A stretch of DNA of 64,000 nt, taken from contig CM046452.1 of NCBI GenBank assembly GCA_025506515.1, positions 70,425,580 to 70,489,579 on the forward strand, written 5' to 3'. The stretch's first letter is position 1, and every line of letters begins with the position of its first letter. Source of the DNA: Flaveria trinervia (taxonomy: Eukaryota; Streptophyta; Magnoliopsida; Asterales; Asteraceae). Of this stretch, positions 46,828 through 57,840 are shown piece by piece. The position numbers and the translations under genes are program-made. The notes beneath the pieces are model-generated. The model was given only the letters and a program-made list of their open reading frames with translations, was not told the DNA's origin and ran no database searches.

Positions 46828-48769
46828 TGTAAGGCGCCGTTCCCGGGATGCTTACAACTGGTAAATCATTGCACATCAAACATATATTTTCATCGTATTA
46901 CATAAAAACGTTGCAGCGGAAACATTTAAACAAAACATTCCATTTCAATATAATAGCTTTTGCAAAATAATACATCGTTAACCAATTACAAAACCCAAGT
47001 TGCATTACATCACAAAAGCATTATAAATGGATGTCATCCTAAAAGAGTTGAGTAGTCATCTCGTACCATCCTCAGCAATCATTACCTGCCAACTGGAAAC
47101 ACATAAAAGTCAACATTGTTGAGTGAGTTCTAGTTTTATAATAAAACATACATTATCTTTCGTTAAAACCGTACTTTACTTTCATGTGATCATACATCGA
47201 TCATACGTACACATAGATAATATCATTATTATCTTCATTATTCGTTCTTTCTTTCACTTTTCATGTCTTCCGTACCAATACCATGTGTGCTACACCCCAA
47301 ACTATATGGCTACTGGGCCGAAGTCTATAAATAGACAGCTATACATCGTGTCGCAGTACCGGGGTAAGCGGTAGAGGTTCTATACAAATGATCGATCACA
47401 AAGAAAGACCCCAATATGCATCCTCTCGGGGTAGCGAACCCGCACACCGTTGGGCTAACACCTTTTAATGACGTGTCCCTTCCATACAATTGCTTGCAAG
47501 CCTTTCATTTCTTTTATCATTTATTAATGCATGCATTCTTCCTTCATGTTCCTCTTTCATTATATTTCACTTTACGTTACATAATACTTTATTTCATTTA
47601 TTAACATTCAACGTAAAGTCACGAGAAAGATAAACATACATCAAAATAAGGAACATAACATACACAGTCATCATCATCATACATGGCAATATCATACATA
47701 CATACATCATGCATAAACATGCAACAACATCTTGCCTAACATAGCCTCTAAGACCTTAAAAGTCATCTTACGTGAACTTACAGGAACCTCCCTCGTCACA
47801 ACTTACATCTGCACTTTCCCCCGAAAGTCAGAAAATAAACTACGTTTTCCCCGAGTGCACAAGCCCCGCTTGGGCGTATGGACACCCTTCAGTCGCATGG
47901 CCTTCCAGGCAACTGAACATCATGTGAATGGACCAATGCGGATGAACACCTATGCAAATGAACACCCATGCGAATGGACCTAATGCAGATGGACTCAATG
48001 CGGATGAGTCCCATGCGATTGGAACTAATGCGAATGAACACTTATACGAATGGGCTCTCAGTCGTGCGAATGAGCCCTCAATCGTGTGAATGAACCCTCA
48101 ATCGTGCGAATGAACCCTCAATCGTGCGAATGAACCTCAATCATGCGAATGAACCCTCAATCGCACCTCAATCGGCCGTATGGCCTCCATTCGGTCGCCT
48201 AGCCCTAGCTGATGCAGAATGTAGTTCATCCCGAACCCAATCTGCCATTTTCGACCTCCAAGCTCATCTGAACTCATTCTAAGCCCAAATCAACCATCCT
48301 AAACCTTAGGAATGCATATCACAACACCATTCAAGCACGCACAAGCCCGAAACGAACTCCAAACGCATCACACACAAACACATACAAATGGGTCAAACAC
48401 ACACACATACAAAAACGGGTTTTCAGATGTGTTCCAGCCCTAAAATCGACAAAAAAAGTTTAAAAGAGGGGTTCTAGAACTCACACAATCAACACCGAGA
48501 AGTAGAGCTTGGTTTGGACCCGCTACATGACGATTTTGCACACTTAAATCCACCCGGACCAACCTTTTTCTCTCTTTTCTCCCTTTTCTCTCTTCTCTAT
48601 TTTCTTTGCTGAGTTTTTGGAGATGTGGGGAGGGCGTGGGCTGCCCTCCCCTCTTATTCCCCTTCTCTTCCGAACTTTCTCGCATTTTGGCAAGTTTGGT
48701 CCCCCGACTTTGGACTTTATTTCTTTTTTCTTCTTTCATCGGCTTCAAAATAAATATCCGGGTGTTACA
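46828..48769 (-). mobile_element. 3' LTR of the gypsy element
   Basis: It runs, on the minus strand, from TGTAACACCCGGATATTT to the GGCGCCTTACA end. It contains the CGAATGAACCCTCAATCGT-type repeat array at about 47900-48170. Relative to the 5' LTR it keeps about 50 bases near 48680-48730 (GCAAGTTTGGTCCCCC) that the other copy has lost. Confidence 0.9.
47900..48170 (-). repeat. Degenerate short tandem repeats in the 3' LTR
   Basis: Units of about 20 bases with GCGAATGA, ACCCTCAATCGT and ATGCGGATGA are strung together. The array is the same as in the other LTRs of the family, read on the opposite strand. The unit GTGCGA is shared with the LTR at 106-611. Confidence 0.75.
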
Positions 48770-48770
48770 A

Positions 48771-48785
48771 GTCCACCCCCCTTAA
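48771..48785 (-). other. Polypurine tract of the gypsy element
   Basis: On the minus strand AAGGGGGGTGGACT lies directly before the 3' LTR. It would prime plus-strand DNA synthesis. Confidence 0.75.
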
Positions 48786-48808
48786 ATAAGTTTCGTCCCA
48801 AAAACCTA

Positions 48809-49342
48809 TTATTCCTCAAACAAACGTGGGTAATACCGCCCCATTTCTTCTTCAGTCTCGCACGTTGACTCGGATCCTTTCCTGTGCTTCCACTGTACAT
48901 GCACAAGAGGAACCACTTTATTTCTCAGTCTCTTCTCTTTTCGGTCGATGATTGCCACTGGTTGCTCCATATAATTGAGCCGTTCGTTTACTTCGATATC
49001 CTCTAGTGGAACAATCATGTCTTCATTCGTCAAGCACTTTCTCAGATGAGATACATGGAATGTCGGGTGAATTCCACTTAACTCATCTGGTAACTCCAGT
49101 CTATAGGCCACCTCTCCTACTCTAGCAATGATTCGGAAAGGCCCTATATACCTTGGGCTCAACTTGCCCCGCTTCCTGAATCGGATGATCCCCTTCCAAG
49201 GTGAGACCTTCAACATAACCTGGTCACCCACCTGGAACTCAATCGGTATGCATCGTTTATCAGCATACGACTTCTGTCTATCTTTGGCTGCCTTCATGAA
49301 GGCCTTGATCTTTTCAAGCTTCTCAGTCGTAGCCTCGATCAC
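48809..49342 (-). pseudogene. Integrase C-terminus with chromodomain-like tail
   Basis: The frame includes KSYADKRCIPIEFQVGDQVM and GPFRIIARVGEVAYRLELP, typical of the gypsy integrase C-terminal domain. It ends with VAIIDRKEKRLRN, VHVQWKHRKGS and EMGRYYPRLFEE, a chromodomain-like module as in chromoviruses. It is in frame with the preceding core block and separated from it only by a TGA at 49379, probably from the TGG of a tryptophan. Confidence 0.9.
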
Positions 49343-49378
49343 CTCAACACTCCCTAGTTCTTTTTTACCAATATAACC

Positions 49379-49888
49379 TCAACAAACGGGTGTTCTGTAT
49401 CTCCTACCGTATAACATCTCATAAGGTGGCATACCAATGCTGGCATGATAACTATTGTTGTATGAGAATTCAGCTAACGGTAAGTGGTCATCCCAACTTC
49501 CCCCAAAATTGATAACACATGCCCAAAGCATTTCCTCCAATATTTGAATGGTCCTCTCGGACTGACCATCAGTCTGGGGATGATAAGCCGTGCTAATATG
49601 TAACCTCGTCCCCATGGCGTCGTGGAATTTCTTCCAGAATTTGGATGTAAACCGAGTGTCACGATCAGACACAATAGTCACCGACACACCATGATGAGTT
49701 AAAATTTCCTTGATGAAAAGATCAGCCAACCTCTCAGATGAATATGTCTCGCAGATCGGTAGGAAGTGAGCACTCTTCGTCAAGTGGTCAACAATCACCC
49801 ATATAGCATCATACCCTTTCGGAGTACGCGGCAGCTTCGTAATGAAATCTATGGTGAAGTGCTCCCACTTCCATTCCGGTATATCCAA
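49379..49888 (-). pseudogene. Integrase catalytic core
   Basis: It holds the D-D-E triad: the first Asp in FTIDFITKLP, the second in VSDRDTRFTSKF and the Glu in QSERTIQILEEM. HPQTDG precedes the Glu. This copy retains the complete triad, unlike the plus-strand relic at 17345-17829. A TAA at 49889 and a TGA at 49379 isolate it from its neighbours. Confidence 0.9.
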
Positions 49889-49891
49889 AGG

Positions 49892-50149
49892 TTAGATCTT
49901 CCCATACGGCTTCTGATGCTCGGCCTTCACGTGTAGACAAGTAAGGCACTTACTCACATACTCCACTACGTCGCGTTTCATACCCGGCCACCAATAATCC
50001 TTCTTCATGTCTTGATACATCTTTGTGGCACCTAGATGAATGGAGTATCGAGTCTTGTGAGCTTCATCCATAATCTTCACCCGTAGATCCCCAAAACAAG
50101 GAACCCACACCCATCCAAATCGGGTTTTTAACACCAAGTGTGTTTTCAC
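49892..50149 (-). pseudogene. Integrase zinc-binding domain
   Basis: The motif is seen in YSIHLGATKMYQD (His), then DYWWPGMKRDV, then CLTC (Cys-Cys), the H-H-C-C type fold. A frameshift near 50130 separates it from the RNase H part. Confidence 0.85.
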
Positions 50150-50519
50150 CCATTTCTGCGACCAGACCTCTCATTATTTCAGAGTTAAGGTGATCTTCTT
50201 TCAATGCCTCATCTTGGAACTCTTTGACTTGTTTCATCACATCTGAGGTCATGATCAACTGATATGCTTTCACCCGGATCGGCTCGGGCATCTCTTTTCG
50301 ACTAAGGGCGTCCGCCACCACATTGGTTTTGCCCGGATGGTAATGGATTTCATAGTCGTAGTCCTTTATAAGCTCCAACCATTGTCTTTGCCTCATGTTT
50401 AGATCTTTCTGCTTAAAGAAGCACTTCAAGCTTTTGTGGTCAGTGAAAATGGTGCATTTCGTCCCGTAAAGATAGTGCCTCCAAATCTTTAGTGCAAAGA
50501 CCACGACTGCTAGCTCCAA
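50064..50519 (-). pseudogene. RNase H domain
   Basis: Contains ALKIWRHYLYGTKCTIFTDH with the catalytic Asp, then LKCFFKQKDLNMRQRQWLE, and NVVADALSRKE at its end. The start of the domain (YSDASYLGLG) is in the preceding block. A TGA near 50556 lies between the blocks. Confidence 0.85.
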
Positions 50520-50558
50520 GTCATGAGTAGGGTAGTTGACCTCATGAACCTTTAACTG

Positions 50559-50933
50559 TCAGGATGCATAGGCTATAACTTTTCCTCTCTGCATTAACAC
50601 ACACCCCAACCCCAAGTAGGAAGCATCAGAATAAACCACCAGATCTTCACTTCCATCGGGTAATGATAAAACAGGAGCTTGAGTTAACCTCGCATTAAAT
50701 TCTTCAAACGCCTTCTCTTGAGCTTGATCCCATACAAACTTCACATCCTTCCGGGTCAACTTAGTTAGTGGAGAAGCAATCTTAGAGAAGTCTTGGATGA
50801 ATCTTCTATAGTAGCCCGCCAAACCCAAGAAGCTACGAATCTCGAAGGGCGTCTTTGGAGACTTTCTTTGCATTACTGCCTCCACCTTTGCCGGGTCCAC
50901 CATAATCCCATCAGGATTCACCACATGACCCAA
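50559..50933 (-). pseudogene. RT connection region and start of RNase H
   Basis: Includes GHVVNPDGIMVDPAKVEAVM, SFLGLAGYYRRFIQDFSKI and VVYSDASYLGLGCVL. A TAA at 50934, at a codon that is CAA in the plus-strand relic (QFLGH), separates it from the RT core. Confidence 0.85.
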
Positions 50934-50936
50934 GAA

Positions 50937-51848
50937 TTAAACCTCGCTCCACCAGAACGCGCACTTGGAGAACTTAGCGTACAACTTCTCCTTTCTCAAC
51001 GTCTCCAAAACCTCTCGAATGTGACCGACATGCTCAATCTCGCTCTTCGAATAAATCAGGATATCATTAATAAACACAATCACTGATTTATCCAACATCG
51101 GCCGACACACCCGATTCATCAGATCCATAAAAGCAGCTGGCGCATTGGTCAAACCAAAAGACATGACAAGAAACTCGTAGTGACCATAACATGTGCGGAA
51201 AGCTGTTTTAGGGAGATCCTGCTCCTTCACCTTCAACTGATGGTAGCCCGATCGAAGATCTATCCTTGAAAACCAACTAGCACCTTGAAGCTGATCGAAC
51301 AAATCATCGATTCTCGGTAAGGGGTACCGGTTCTTCACCGTCAGCTTGTTCAAGTCATGGTAGTCAATACACATCCTCATACTACTGTCTTTCTTCTTTA
51401 CGAATAAGATCGGAGCACCCCAAGGAGGGATACTCGGTCGAATGAACCCCTTATCAAGCAGCTCTTGTAACTTCTCCATCAATTCTTTCATCTCCGTCGG
51501 AGCCAACCGATACAGTGCCTTGGCAACAAGTTGGGCACCCAGTGTCAGATCAATCTGAAACTCGATCTCTCTGTCAGGTGGCTCTCCTGGTAAGTCTTCT
51601 GGGAACACGTCCAGAAAGTCACACACAACCAGTACATCGGATAGTTGTGGTGTTGGTGTATCCACATCCTTTACATAAGCCAAGTAGGCGCTACATCCAC
51701 GCCTCATACACTTTCCCGCCACCGCCATTGAGATTACTTTCGGGATCGTCATGACCCGATCCCCATTAACAGTTACCAAACTCCCGTCAGGCGCTGCCAA
51801 ACGAATCATCTTCTTGCGACACACAATGTTCGCCTCGAAGTCCGCCAA
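50937..51848 (-). pseudogene. Reverse transcriptase core, active site mutated
   Basis: The 303-residue frame runs from the protease tail (ADFEANIVCRKKMIRLAAP) through VFPEDLPGEPPDREIEF. It then passes FIRPSIPPWGAPILFVKKKD, SRIDLRSGYHQ and FGLTNAPAAFMDL. The catalytic pair appears as VFINDILIYSK: the first aspartate of the usual FIDD is asparagine, which should abolish polymerase activity. A frameshift near 51850 disconnects it from protease. Confidence 0.9.
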
Positions 51849-52011
51849 CCAATCCTAAGAACCAAATCGAAACCACCTAAGGTCATCACGAATGGTCTAA
51901 CAAGAAACTTACGAGCTTCTAGCTCCACATCACAGTTCTCTATCATCTCAGAAATCCTGGTAGACTTACCTATAGCAGTTTCTACATCAAAGGGCGCATC
52001 AACACGTCTAC
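51806..52011 (-). pseudogene. Protease domain, C-terminal part
   Basis: Frame with DAPFDVETAIGKSTRIS and LGGFDLVL, matching the plus-strand relic at 15400-15550. The usual GMDWL becomes RIGW before a frameshift. It is separated from its N-terminal part by the hAT MITE at 52012-52622. Confidence 0.8.
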
Positions 52012-52622
52012 TAGGGCTGAACAAAAAGTTCATGGCTCGAAGCTTGCTCGAAAAAAGCTCGGCTCGAAAAAAGCTCGAATCTAAACGAGCCGGCTCAGCT
52101 CGGCTCGAATTCTAAGCGAGCCAAACTCGAGCCAGGGTTAGCTCGGTTCGAGCTCGGCTCGTGGCTCGGTTCGTTGGCTCGGCTCGTAACTCGGTGCATA
52201 TAATATATGTATATATATTTATTTATATAGTATAATTATTATTATTATTTACTACTACTACTATTATTATGATTAATATTTTTATATTAGGATTTTAAAA
52301 ATATTTTCTTAAAAATAAAAATGATTCTTTTAGACATATAAAGTATTTTGTTTTAAATATATATAACTTGATACTAAATTGTTTATATTCAAAATAATGA
52401 ACCTTGTTATTATAAGTACGGACTACTCAACAAAATATAAAAGTCTTAATATATATTTTTTGTGTTTTCATATAAATTAATGTGAAAAATAAAAAAAATA
52501 AATTCGAGTCGGCTCGAACGAGCCACAAGCTGGCTCGAGCTTTTCACAAGCCGAACTCGAGCCGGTATTTTGAGCTCGTTAAAATTTTCAAGCTGGCTCG
52601 GCTCGGCTCGTTTACAGCCCTA
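52012..52622. mobile_element. hAT-type MITE (611 bp) inside gypsy protease
   Basis: It starts TAGGGCTGAACAAA and ends TTTACAGCCCTA, inverted repeats. ACGTCTAC flanks both sides (52004-52011 and 52623-52630), a perfect 8-bp target duplication. The ends are full of GGCTCGAAAAAAGCTCGG and GGCTCGGCTCG words and the middle is AT-rich. It has no transposase. Its position in a coding domain shows it arrived after the gypsy element. Confidence 0.95.
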
Positions 52623-53048
52623 ACGTCTACTACTAACAAGTAGCTTAGCACAGAAAGCAGCAGAAATAAAACTTTTACCGGCATCCGAATCAAATAACAC
52701 AAAAGCTAAAGTTTGGTTCACTAGAAACATACCGGACACAACGTCAGGGTCCGTCCTAGCCTCCTCCTGTGTCATAGTGAATGCCCTGGCGCTCGCCGTC
52801 GGTCCTTCACTTCCCGTCTTCTTCACCCTGGAACCCTCAGCCCTCGGCTTCTTACAGTCTTTACTCATATGACCACTCTCCCCACAGTTGAAACATCTGC
52901 CCGCACGACAATCCTTTGTGATGTGCCTTGTCTTCCCATATTTGAAGCACACGTTCAATCCCAACCTACATTCTCCCGCATGCTCCCTTCCACACTTGCC
53001 ACACCTCCTTGACCCCGCACACGATGTGGTCACACGGTGGTCATCCAC
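52623..53048 (-). pseudogene. Zinc-knuckle part of gag and protease N-terminus
   Basis: CGKCGREHAGEC is one knuckle. CFKYGKTRHITKDC has Tyr in place of the second Cys. CFNCGESGHMSKDC is an intact C-x2-C-x4-H-x4-C knuckle. The protease start has LFDSDAGKSFISAAF, where the family has Asp-Ser-Gly, so the catalytic glycine is replaced. Downstream the frame is interrupted by the MITE. Confidence 0.88.
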
Positions 53049-53139
53049 CCGTGCCTTTTGTTACCCGTTGAGGCATCACCCCGACCAAACCTTTTCCCGT
53101 TCTAATTTCGATCACTACCACCCTTCTTGCTCACTTCGG

Positions 53140-54027
53140 TCACCACCACCTCCCGTTCATCATATAATCTCCCTGCCAAATCGACCGCCGACCTAAACGT
53201 GCATGTCGGGCGACGATCATATGCCTGCGAATATCCATCGGCAAGCCCTGAATGTACCTCTTGATCTTTCGAGATAGAGGCGTCACCTGATCCGACACTA
53301 GCTGTGCCATTTCATTGAATTTGGTGGTGTACTGCTGGTGTGTCATGGTTCCCGCCTCCAGCTGTAGGAACTCTTTCTCTATCTTATCCATCTCCCTATG
53401 AGGATAGAACTCCTCAATCACCATCTTCTTCAACTCCTCCCACCCCATCCTTCCTATCGCCCGGCTACCCTCGGCTTGGACAACATTGTCCCACCAACAC
53501 AGAGCCGAGTCTACGAACGAGTGGGTAGCAAACTTCACCTTCTGGTCCTCCCGGCACTCGCTGATATCAAAAACAACCTCCATTTCCCTCACCCACCGAT
53601 GAGCAGCAGCAGCAGTGCCGTTACCATCAAAAGTAGGGGGCTTGCATCTCATAAATGCCTCGTAGTTACAGCCTCGTGCCGCCTCCGGCGCAGGCTCTTC
53701 TTCTTCCTCTTCTTCTTCGTCGTCAGACAAAACCGTCTCAGTCTCGGGATGTCTTCTTTCACCCGTAGGTCTATTTCTTTCTTTCCTCTCCCCTTCCCGT
53801 ACCGCCTTGATGACTTCGGTCACTACAAACGGTAAGATCGTCTGCATGACCTGATGGACTTCTTCAACCACTGCCTCTTTCACCGAGGCCCTTAGGTTTG
53901 CACTCTCATCAGGGGTCTCGGGTTCTTCAAGAACCACCTTTTCAACTTTGGGTCTTCCCCTCTTGGGTCGTGGTTCAACACCACGACCTCCACCCCGTGA
54001 AGCTTTCGATGATCTACCACCAGCCAT
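53140..54027 (-). pseudogene. Gypsy gag, truncated by frameshift
   Basis: The 295-residue frame starts MAGGRSSKASRGGGRG, with a basic start and an acidic run of about nine Glu near residue 105. The gag core has PPTFDGNGTAAAAHRWVREM, SALCWWDNVVQ and GWEELKKMVIEEFYP, followed by MTHQQYTTKFNEMAQLV. The last 25 residues look off-frame, so a frameshift near 53210 cuts the link to the knuckles. Gag forms the particle that packages element RNA. Confidence 0.88.
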
Positions 54028-54365
54028 TCACACGCACACTGAAAGATTCAAACACTAACATGGTCATTCAACGGAACAACTCAATTTATGTCAAGTATAG
54101 TAAGTCCCTAATTACAGTGGCCAGTTTTGATTAGCCACTTACTTTACTCTTCATATCCTGAGCATTACCTATCCTGACTACATCAGTATTTAAATCTACA
54201 AACAACACATAACCACATACCATGCGCACAAAATACCGGTTAACATTACGAAAATACCTGATGGCACGCAGCTACTCAGATTGGCATCCCTTCCCTTTTT
54301 CCATCCCATTTTTAGTTTAAGTTTAGGTTTATTTTGAAAATTTACCCATTTCACTTAAACTTTGT
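54028..54365 (-). other. Leader between primer site and gag
   Basis: Untranslated leader of the gypsy element. No ORF or other feature was seen in it. Confidence 0.6.
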
Positions 54366-54377
54366 CTTTGATACCAA
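54366..54377 (-). other. Primer binding site of the gypsy element
   Basis: On the minus strand TTGGTATCAAAG adjoins the 5' LTR after two bases. It resembles the tRNA-Met type site with changes in the last bases. Confidence 0.6.
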
Positions 54378-54379
54378 CT

Positions 54380-56273
54380 TGTAAGGCCCCGTTCCCGGAA
54401 CGCTTACATCTGATAAATCATTGCACATAAAACATATATTTTCATCATATTACATAAAAACTTTACAGCGGAAACATTTAAACAAAATATTCCATTTTAA
54501 TATAATAGCTTTTTCAAAATAATACATCGTTAACCAATTACAAAACCCAAGTTGCATTACATCACAAAAGCATTATAAATGGATGCCATCCCAAAAGAGC
54601 TGAGTAGCCATCTCATGCCATCCTCAGCAATCATTACCTGCCAACTAAAAACACATAAAAGTCAGCGTTGCTGAGTGAGTTCTAGTTTTATAATAAAACA
54701 TACTTTATTTTTCGTTAAAACCGTACTTTACTTTCATATGATCATACATCATACTTACACATAGATAATATCATTATTATCTTCATTATTCGTTCTTTCT
54801 TTCACTTTCATGTATTCCATACCAATACCATGTGCTACACCCCAAACTATATGGCTACTGGGCCGAAGTCTATAAATAGACAGCTATACATCGTGCCACA
54901 GTACCGGGGTAAGCGGTAGAGGTTCTATACAAATGGTCGATCACAAAGAAAGACCCCAATGTGTATCCTCCCGGGGTAGCGAACCCGCACACCGTTGGGC
55001 TAACACCTTTTAATGGCGTGTCCTTTCCATACAATTGCTTGCAAGCCTTTCATTTCTTTTATCATTTATTAATGCATGCATTCTTCCTTCATATTACTCT
55101 TTCATTATATTTCACTTTACGTTACATAATACTTTCATTTCATTTATTAACATTCAACGTAAAGTCACGAGAAAGATAATCATACATCAAAATAAGGAAC
55201 ATAACATACACAGTCATCATCATCATACAGGGCAACATCATACATACATACATCATGCATAAACATACAACAACATCATGCCCAACATAGCCTCTAAGAC
55301 CTCAAAAGTCATCTTACGTGAACTTACGGGAACCTCCCTCATCACAACTTACATCTACACTTTCCCCGAAAGTCAGAACATAAACTACGTTTTCCCCGAG
55401 TGCACAAGCCCTGCTTGGGCGTATGGACACCCTTAAGTCACATGGCCTTCTAGGCAACTGAACATCATGCGAATGGACCAATGCGGATGAACACCTATGC
55501 GAATGAACACCCATGGGAATGAACCTAATGTGGATGGACTCAATACGGATGAGTCCTATGCGAATGGAACTAATACGAATGAACACTTATACGAATGGGC
55601 TCTCAGTCGTGCGAATGAGCCCTCGATTGTGCGAATGAACCCTCAATCGTGCGAATGAACCCTCAATCGTGCGAATGAACCTCAATCGTGCGAATGAACC
55701 TCAATCGCACCTCAATCGGCCGTATGGCCTCCATTCGGTTGCCTAGCCCTAGCTGATGCAGAATGCAGTTCATCCCGAACCCAATCTGCCATTTTCGACC
55801 TCCAAGCTTATCTAAACTCATTCTAAGCCCAAATCAACCATCCTAAACCTTAGGAATGCATACCACAACACCATTCAAGCACGCACAAGCCTGGAAACGA
55901 ACTCCAAATCATCACACACAAACACATACAAATGGGTCAAACACACACACATACAAAAACGGTTTTCAGATGTGTTCCAGCCCTAAAATTGACCAAAAAA
56001 GTTTAAAAGAGGGGTCCTAGAACTCACACAATCAACACCGAGAAGTAGAGCTTGGTTTGGACCCGCTACACGACGATTTTGCACACTTGAATCCACCCGA
56101 ACCAACCTTTTTCTCTCTTTTCACCCTTTTCTCTCTTCTCTCTTTTCTTTGCTGAGTTTTTGGAGATGTGGGGAGGGTGTGGGCTGCCCTCCCCTCTTAT
56201 TCCCTTTCTCTTCCGAACTTTCTCGCGTTTTTTCTTCTTTTGTCGGCTTCAAAATAAATATCCAGATGTTACA
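54380..56273 (-). mobile_element. 5' LTR of the gypsy element
   Basis: On the minus strand it runs from TGTAACATCTGGATATTT to CGGGGCCTTACA. It has the same repeat array as the 3' LTR (about 55440-55720). It lacks about 50 bases near 56225 that are present in the 3' LTR. The start differs from the family's CACCCGG by base changes. Confidence 0.9.
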
Positions 56274-56278
56274 AGATG

Positions 56279-56648
56279 AAGGTCACTAGTGGTGGTGGTG
56301 ATATGATTACGAATGTGGGTTGAGGTGTTGTTTGTGGTGGCCGCGAGAGGGGGGTGATGGTCACGATGGTTGGTGGTGATGGTGGTGATGGAGGCGACGG
56401 ATGGTGATGTTGGTGGTGATGGGGCGACGGGTGGTGATGTTGGTGGTGATGGAGGCGACAGGTGGTGGTGGTGGTAGCAGCGGATGGTGGTGTTGGTGAT
56501 GGGAGGTGGCGGTGACGGTGGGGTGGTGATGATGGGAGTGGAGAGGGTTGTGAGAATTTGAAGGGGTGTGTGTGTGTGTGTTATGTGCAGCATGTGTGGA
56601 GATTTGAGAAGATATGGATGACTTAGTTGTCATCCATGCATATTCCCA
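56279..56648. repeat. GGTGGTGAT-rich low-complexity stretch and TG repeat
   Basis: Part of the outer LTR. GGTGGTGATGTTGGTGG-like units fill about 56290-56540, and TGTGTGTGTGTGTG follows at about 56565-56581. ORFs on the minus strand here (HHHHPTVTAT-like) are artefacts of the repeat. Confidence 0.75.
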
Positions 56649-56656
56649 CTTAATAT

Positions 56657-57335
56657 TAGGGTTGAGCGAAAAACCGAAATAACCATACCGTAACTAACAT
56701 AACCGACGCAACCAAACCGATAAAACCGAAACCGCTAGAAAAACGACGGTTTGGTTTGATGATTTTTAAAAACCGAATTTTTCGGTTCGGTTTGGTTTTG
56801 CTTGTAACAAAAACCGAAAAAACCGAACCCGAAACCACATAATCAAACTTGTAAATTTAGAGGTGTAATTATATAGTTATAAAAATTATTAGTCTATTAG
56901 TTACTTATTTAAATTGCCTTATCTAAAAGAGATTAAATATTTAGGTTTCAAGTATAGTATTTAATTTTTTATTTGAATTGATAGATGAAAATGTTTTATT
57001 GAATATATTTTTCTTATATTTTATGTATTGAATTTAATTTTAATGTCAACTAAATTATATAAATATATAGATAATTATATTTAGAGATCAACAAAATAAT
57101 GTAAGACCAAAGTTTTTTGTTTAAATTCATTACTTTAAAACAAATTTTTTTCTAAAACTTGAAGCACAAATGGTTAAACCGAAAAAAAACCATAAACCGA
57201 ACCAAAACCGAAGTTAAAACCAAAAACGAAAAAAAACCAAAAACCGAACGGTTTTAAAAACCTAAAAACCGAAATATCGGTTTTTGGTTTCGGTTTTATA
57301 TCAAAACCGAACCAAACCGACCATGCACACCCCTA
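56657..57335. mobile_element. hAT-type MITE (679 bp)
   Basis: It starts TAGGGTTGAGCG and ends GCACACCCCTA, imperfect inverted repeats. CTTAATAT flanks both sides (56649-56656 and 57336-57343), a perfect 8-bp target duplication. The ends are rich in AAAACCGAAACCG and CGGTTTTGGTTT, and the centre is AT-rich. No transposase. Confidence 0.9.
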
Positions 57336-57840
57336 CTTAATATTATTATTATTAATATAATTATTATAATTATTGTAATTATTATTATTATTTTTGTAAT
57401 TGTTATTATTATTGTAACTATTACAATTATTATCATTATATATATAAAAGTTACCTAGACTGCAAGATTCATTAGAATCGTTAACGCAGAGTTTGCAATT
57501 AATCAGGTGTAATAATAAATAATCATAATTTATTATTAAAATAATCTCGAGTGTTGACCTGTTTGACCAAGTGTCACATTGGGATACCCACACTATTTGT
57601 TCCATGATCTATGAGTCTACTGGGGTCTACCCACTTTGATTAATTAACCAAGATTTTGATCGGATATAAAATCACTAGTGCTCGATCTAGCGGTATTTTT
57701 ATAAGGATTCTATCATTGTAGGATTCTTATTCAAGATCACTGTAGTTCCTTTTCGGGCTCAACCCAAAACAATTTTATTTTAAAAGACTTAAACTTAAAC
57801 CACTTATTTAAAAATCCATGACACTCTCTTTGGCTCTTTT

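Larger units (their letters stand above)
46828..56273 (-). mobile_element. Full-length Ty3/gypsy retrotransposon, inactivated
   Basis: It is 9446 bp, bounded by AGATG on both sides (46823-46827 and 56274-56278), with two LTRs of about 1.9 kb. In order on the minus strand it has LTR, primer site, gag, zinc knuckles, protease, RT, RNase H, integrase, a chromodomain-like tail, polypurine tract and LTR. That order and the tail suit a chromovirus, perhaps the Tekay/Del group. The element is dead: several stops and frameshifts, a mutated RT active site and a MITE insertion. In the first 130 or so aligned LTR bases I count about 11 differences, so it is not a recent arrival. Confidence 0.93.
44759..57578. 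mobile_element. Outer solo LTR with perfect target duplication, split by later insertions
   Basis: It starts TGTCACACCCCGAG and ends CAAGTGTCACA. The flanks are TTGGG on both sides (44754-44758 and 57579-57583). After removal of the gypsy element (46828-56273) and the hAT MITE (56657-57335) with their duplicated targets, about 2.7 kb remain. No coding region, primer site or polypurine tract was seen in that remainder, so a solo LTR is most likely. Its start (TGT-ACACCCCGA) recalls the LTR at 6960 but the bodies are not obviously alike. The visible pieces are 44759-46822, 56274-56648 and 57336-57578. Confidence 0.75.

Noticed and set aside
53398..53835. 145-codon plus-strand ORF
   Set aside because: It is antisense to the gypsy gag frame and shows no independent features.
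55600..55720. Evenly spaced GCGAATGAACCCTCAATCGT-like repeats resembling a CRISPR array
   Set aside because: The units are contiguous and degenerate with no unique spacers, they recur in every LTR of the family, and the genome is a plant's.
56249..56633. His/Pro/Thr-rich minus-strand ORFs
   Set aside because: They come from GGTGGTGAT low-complexity DNA inside the outer LTR.
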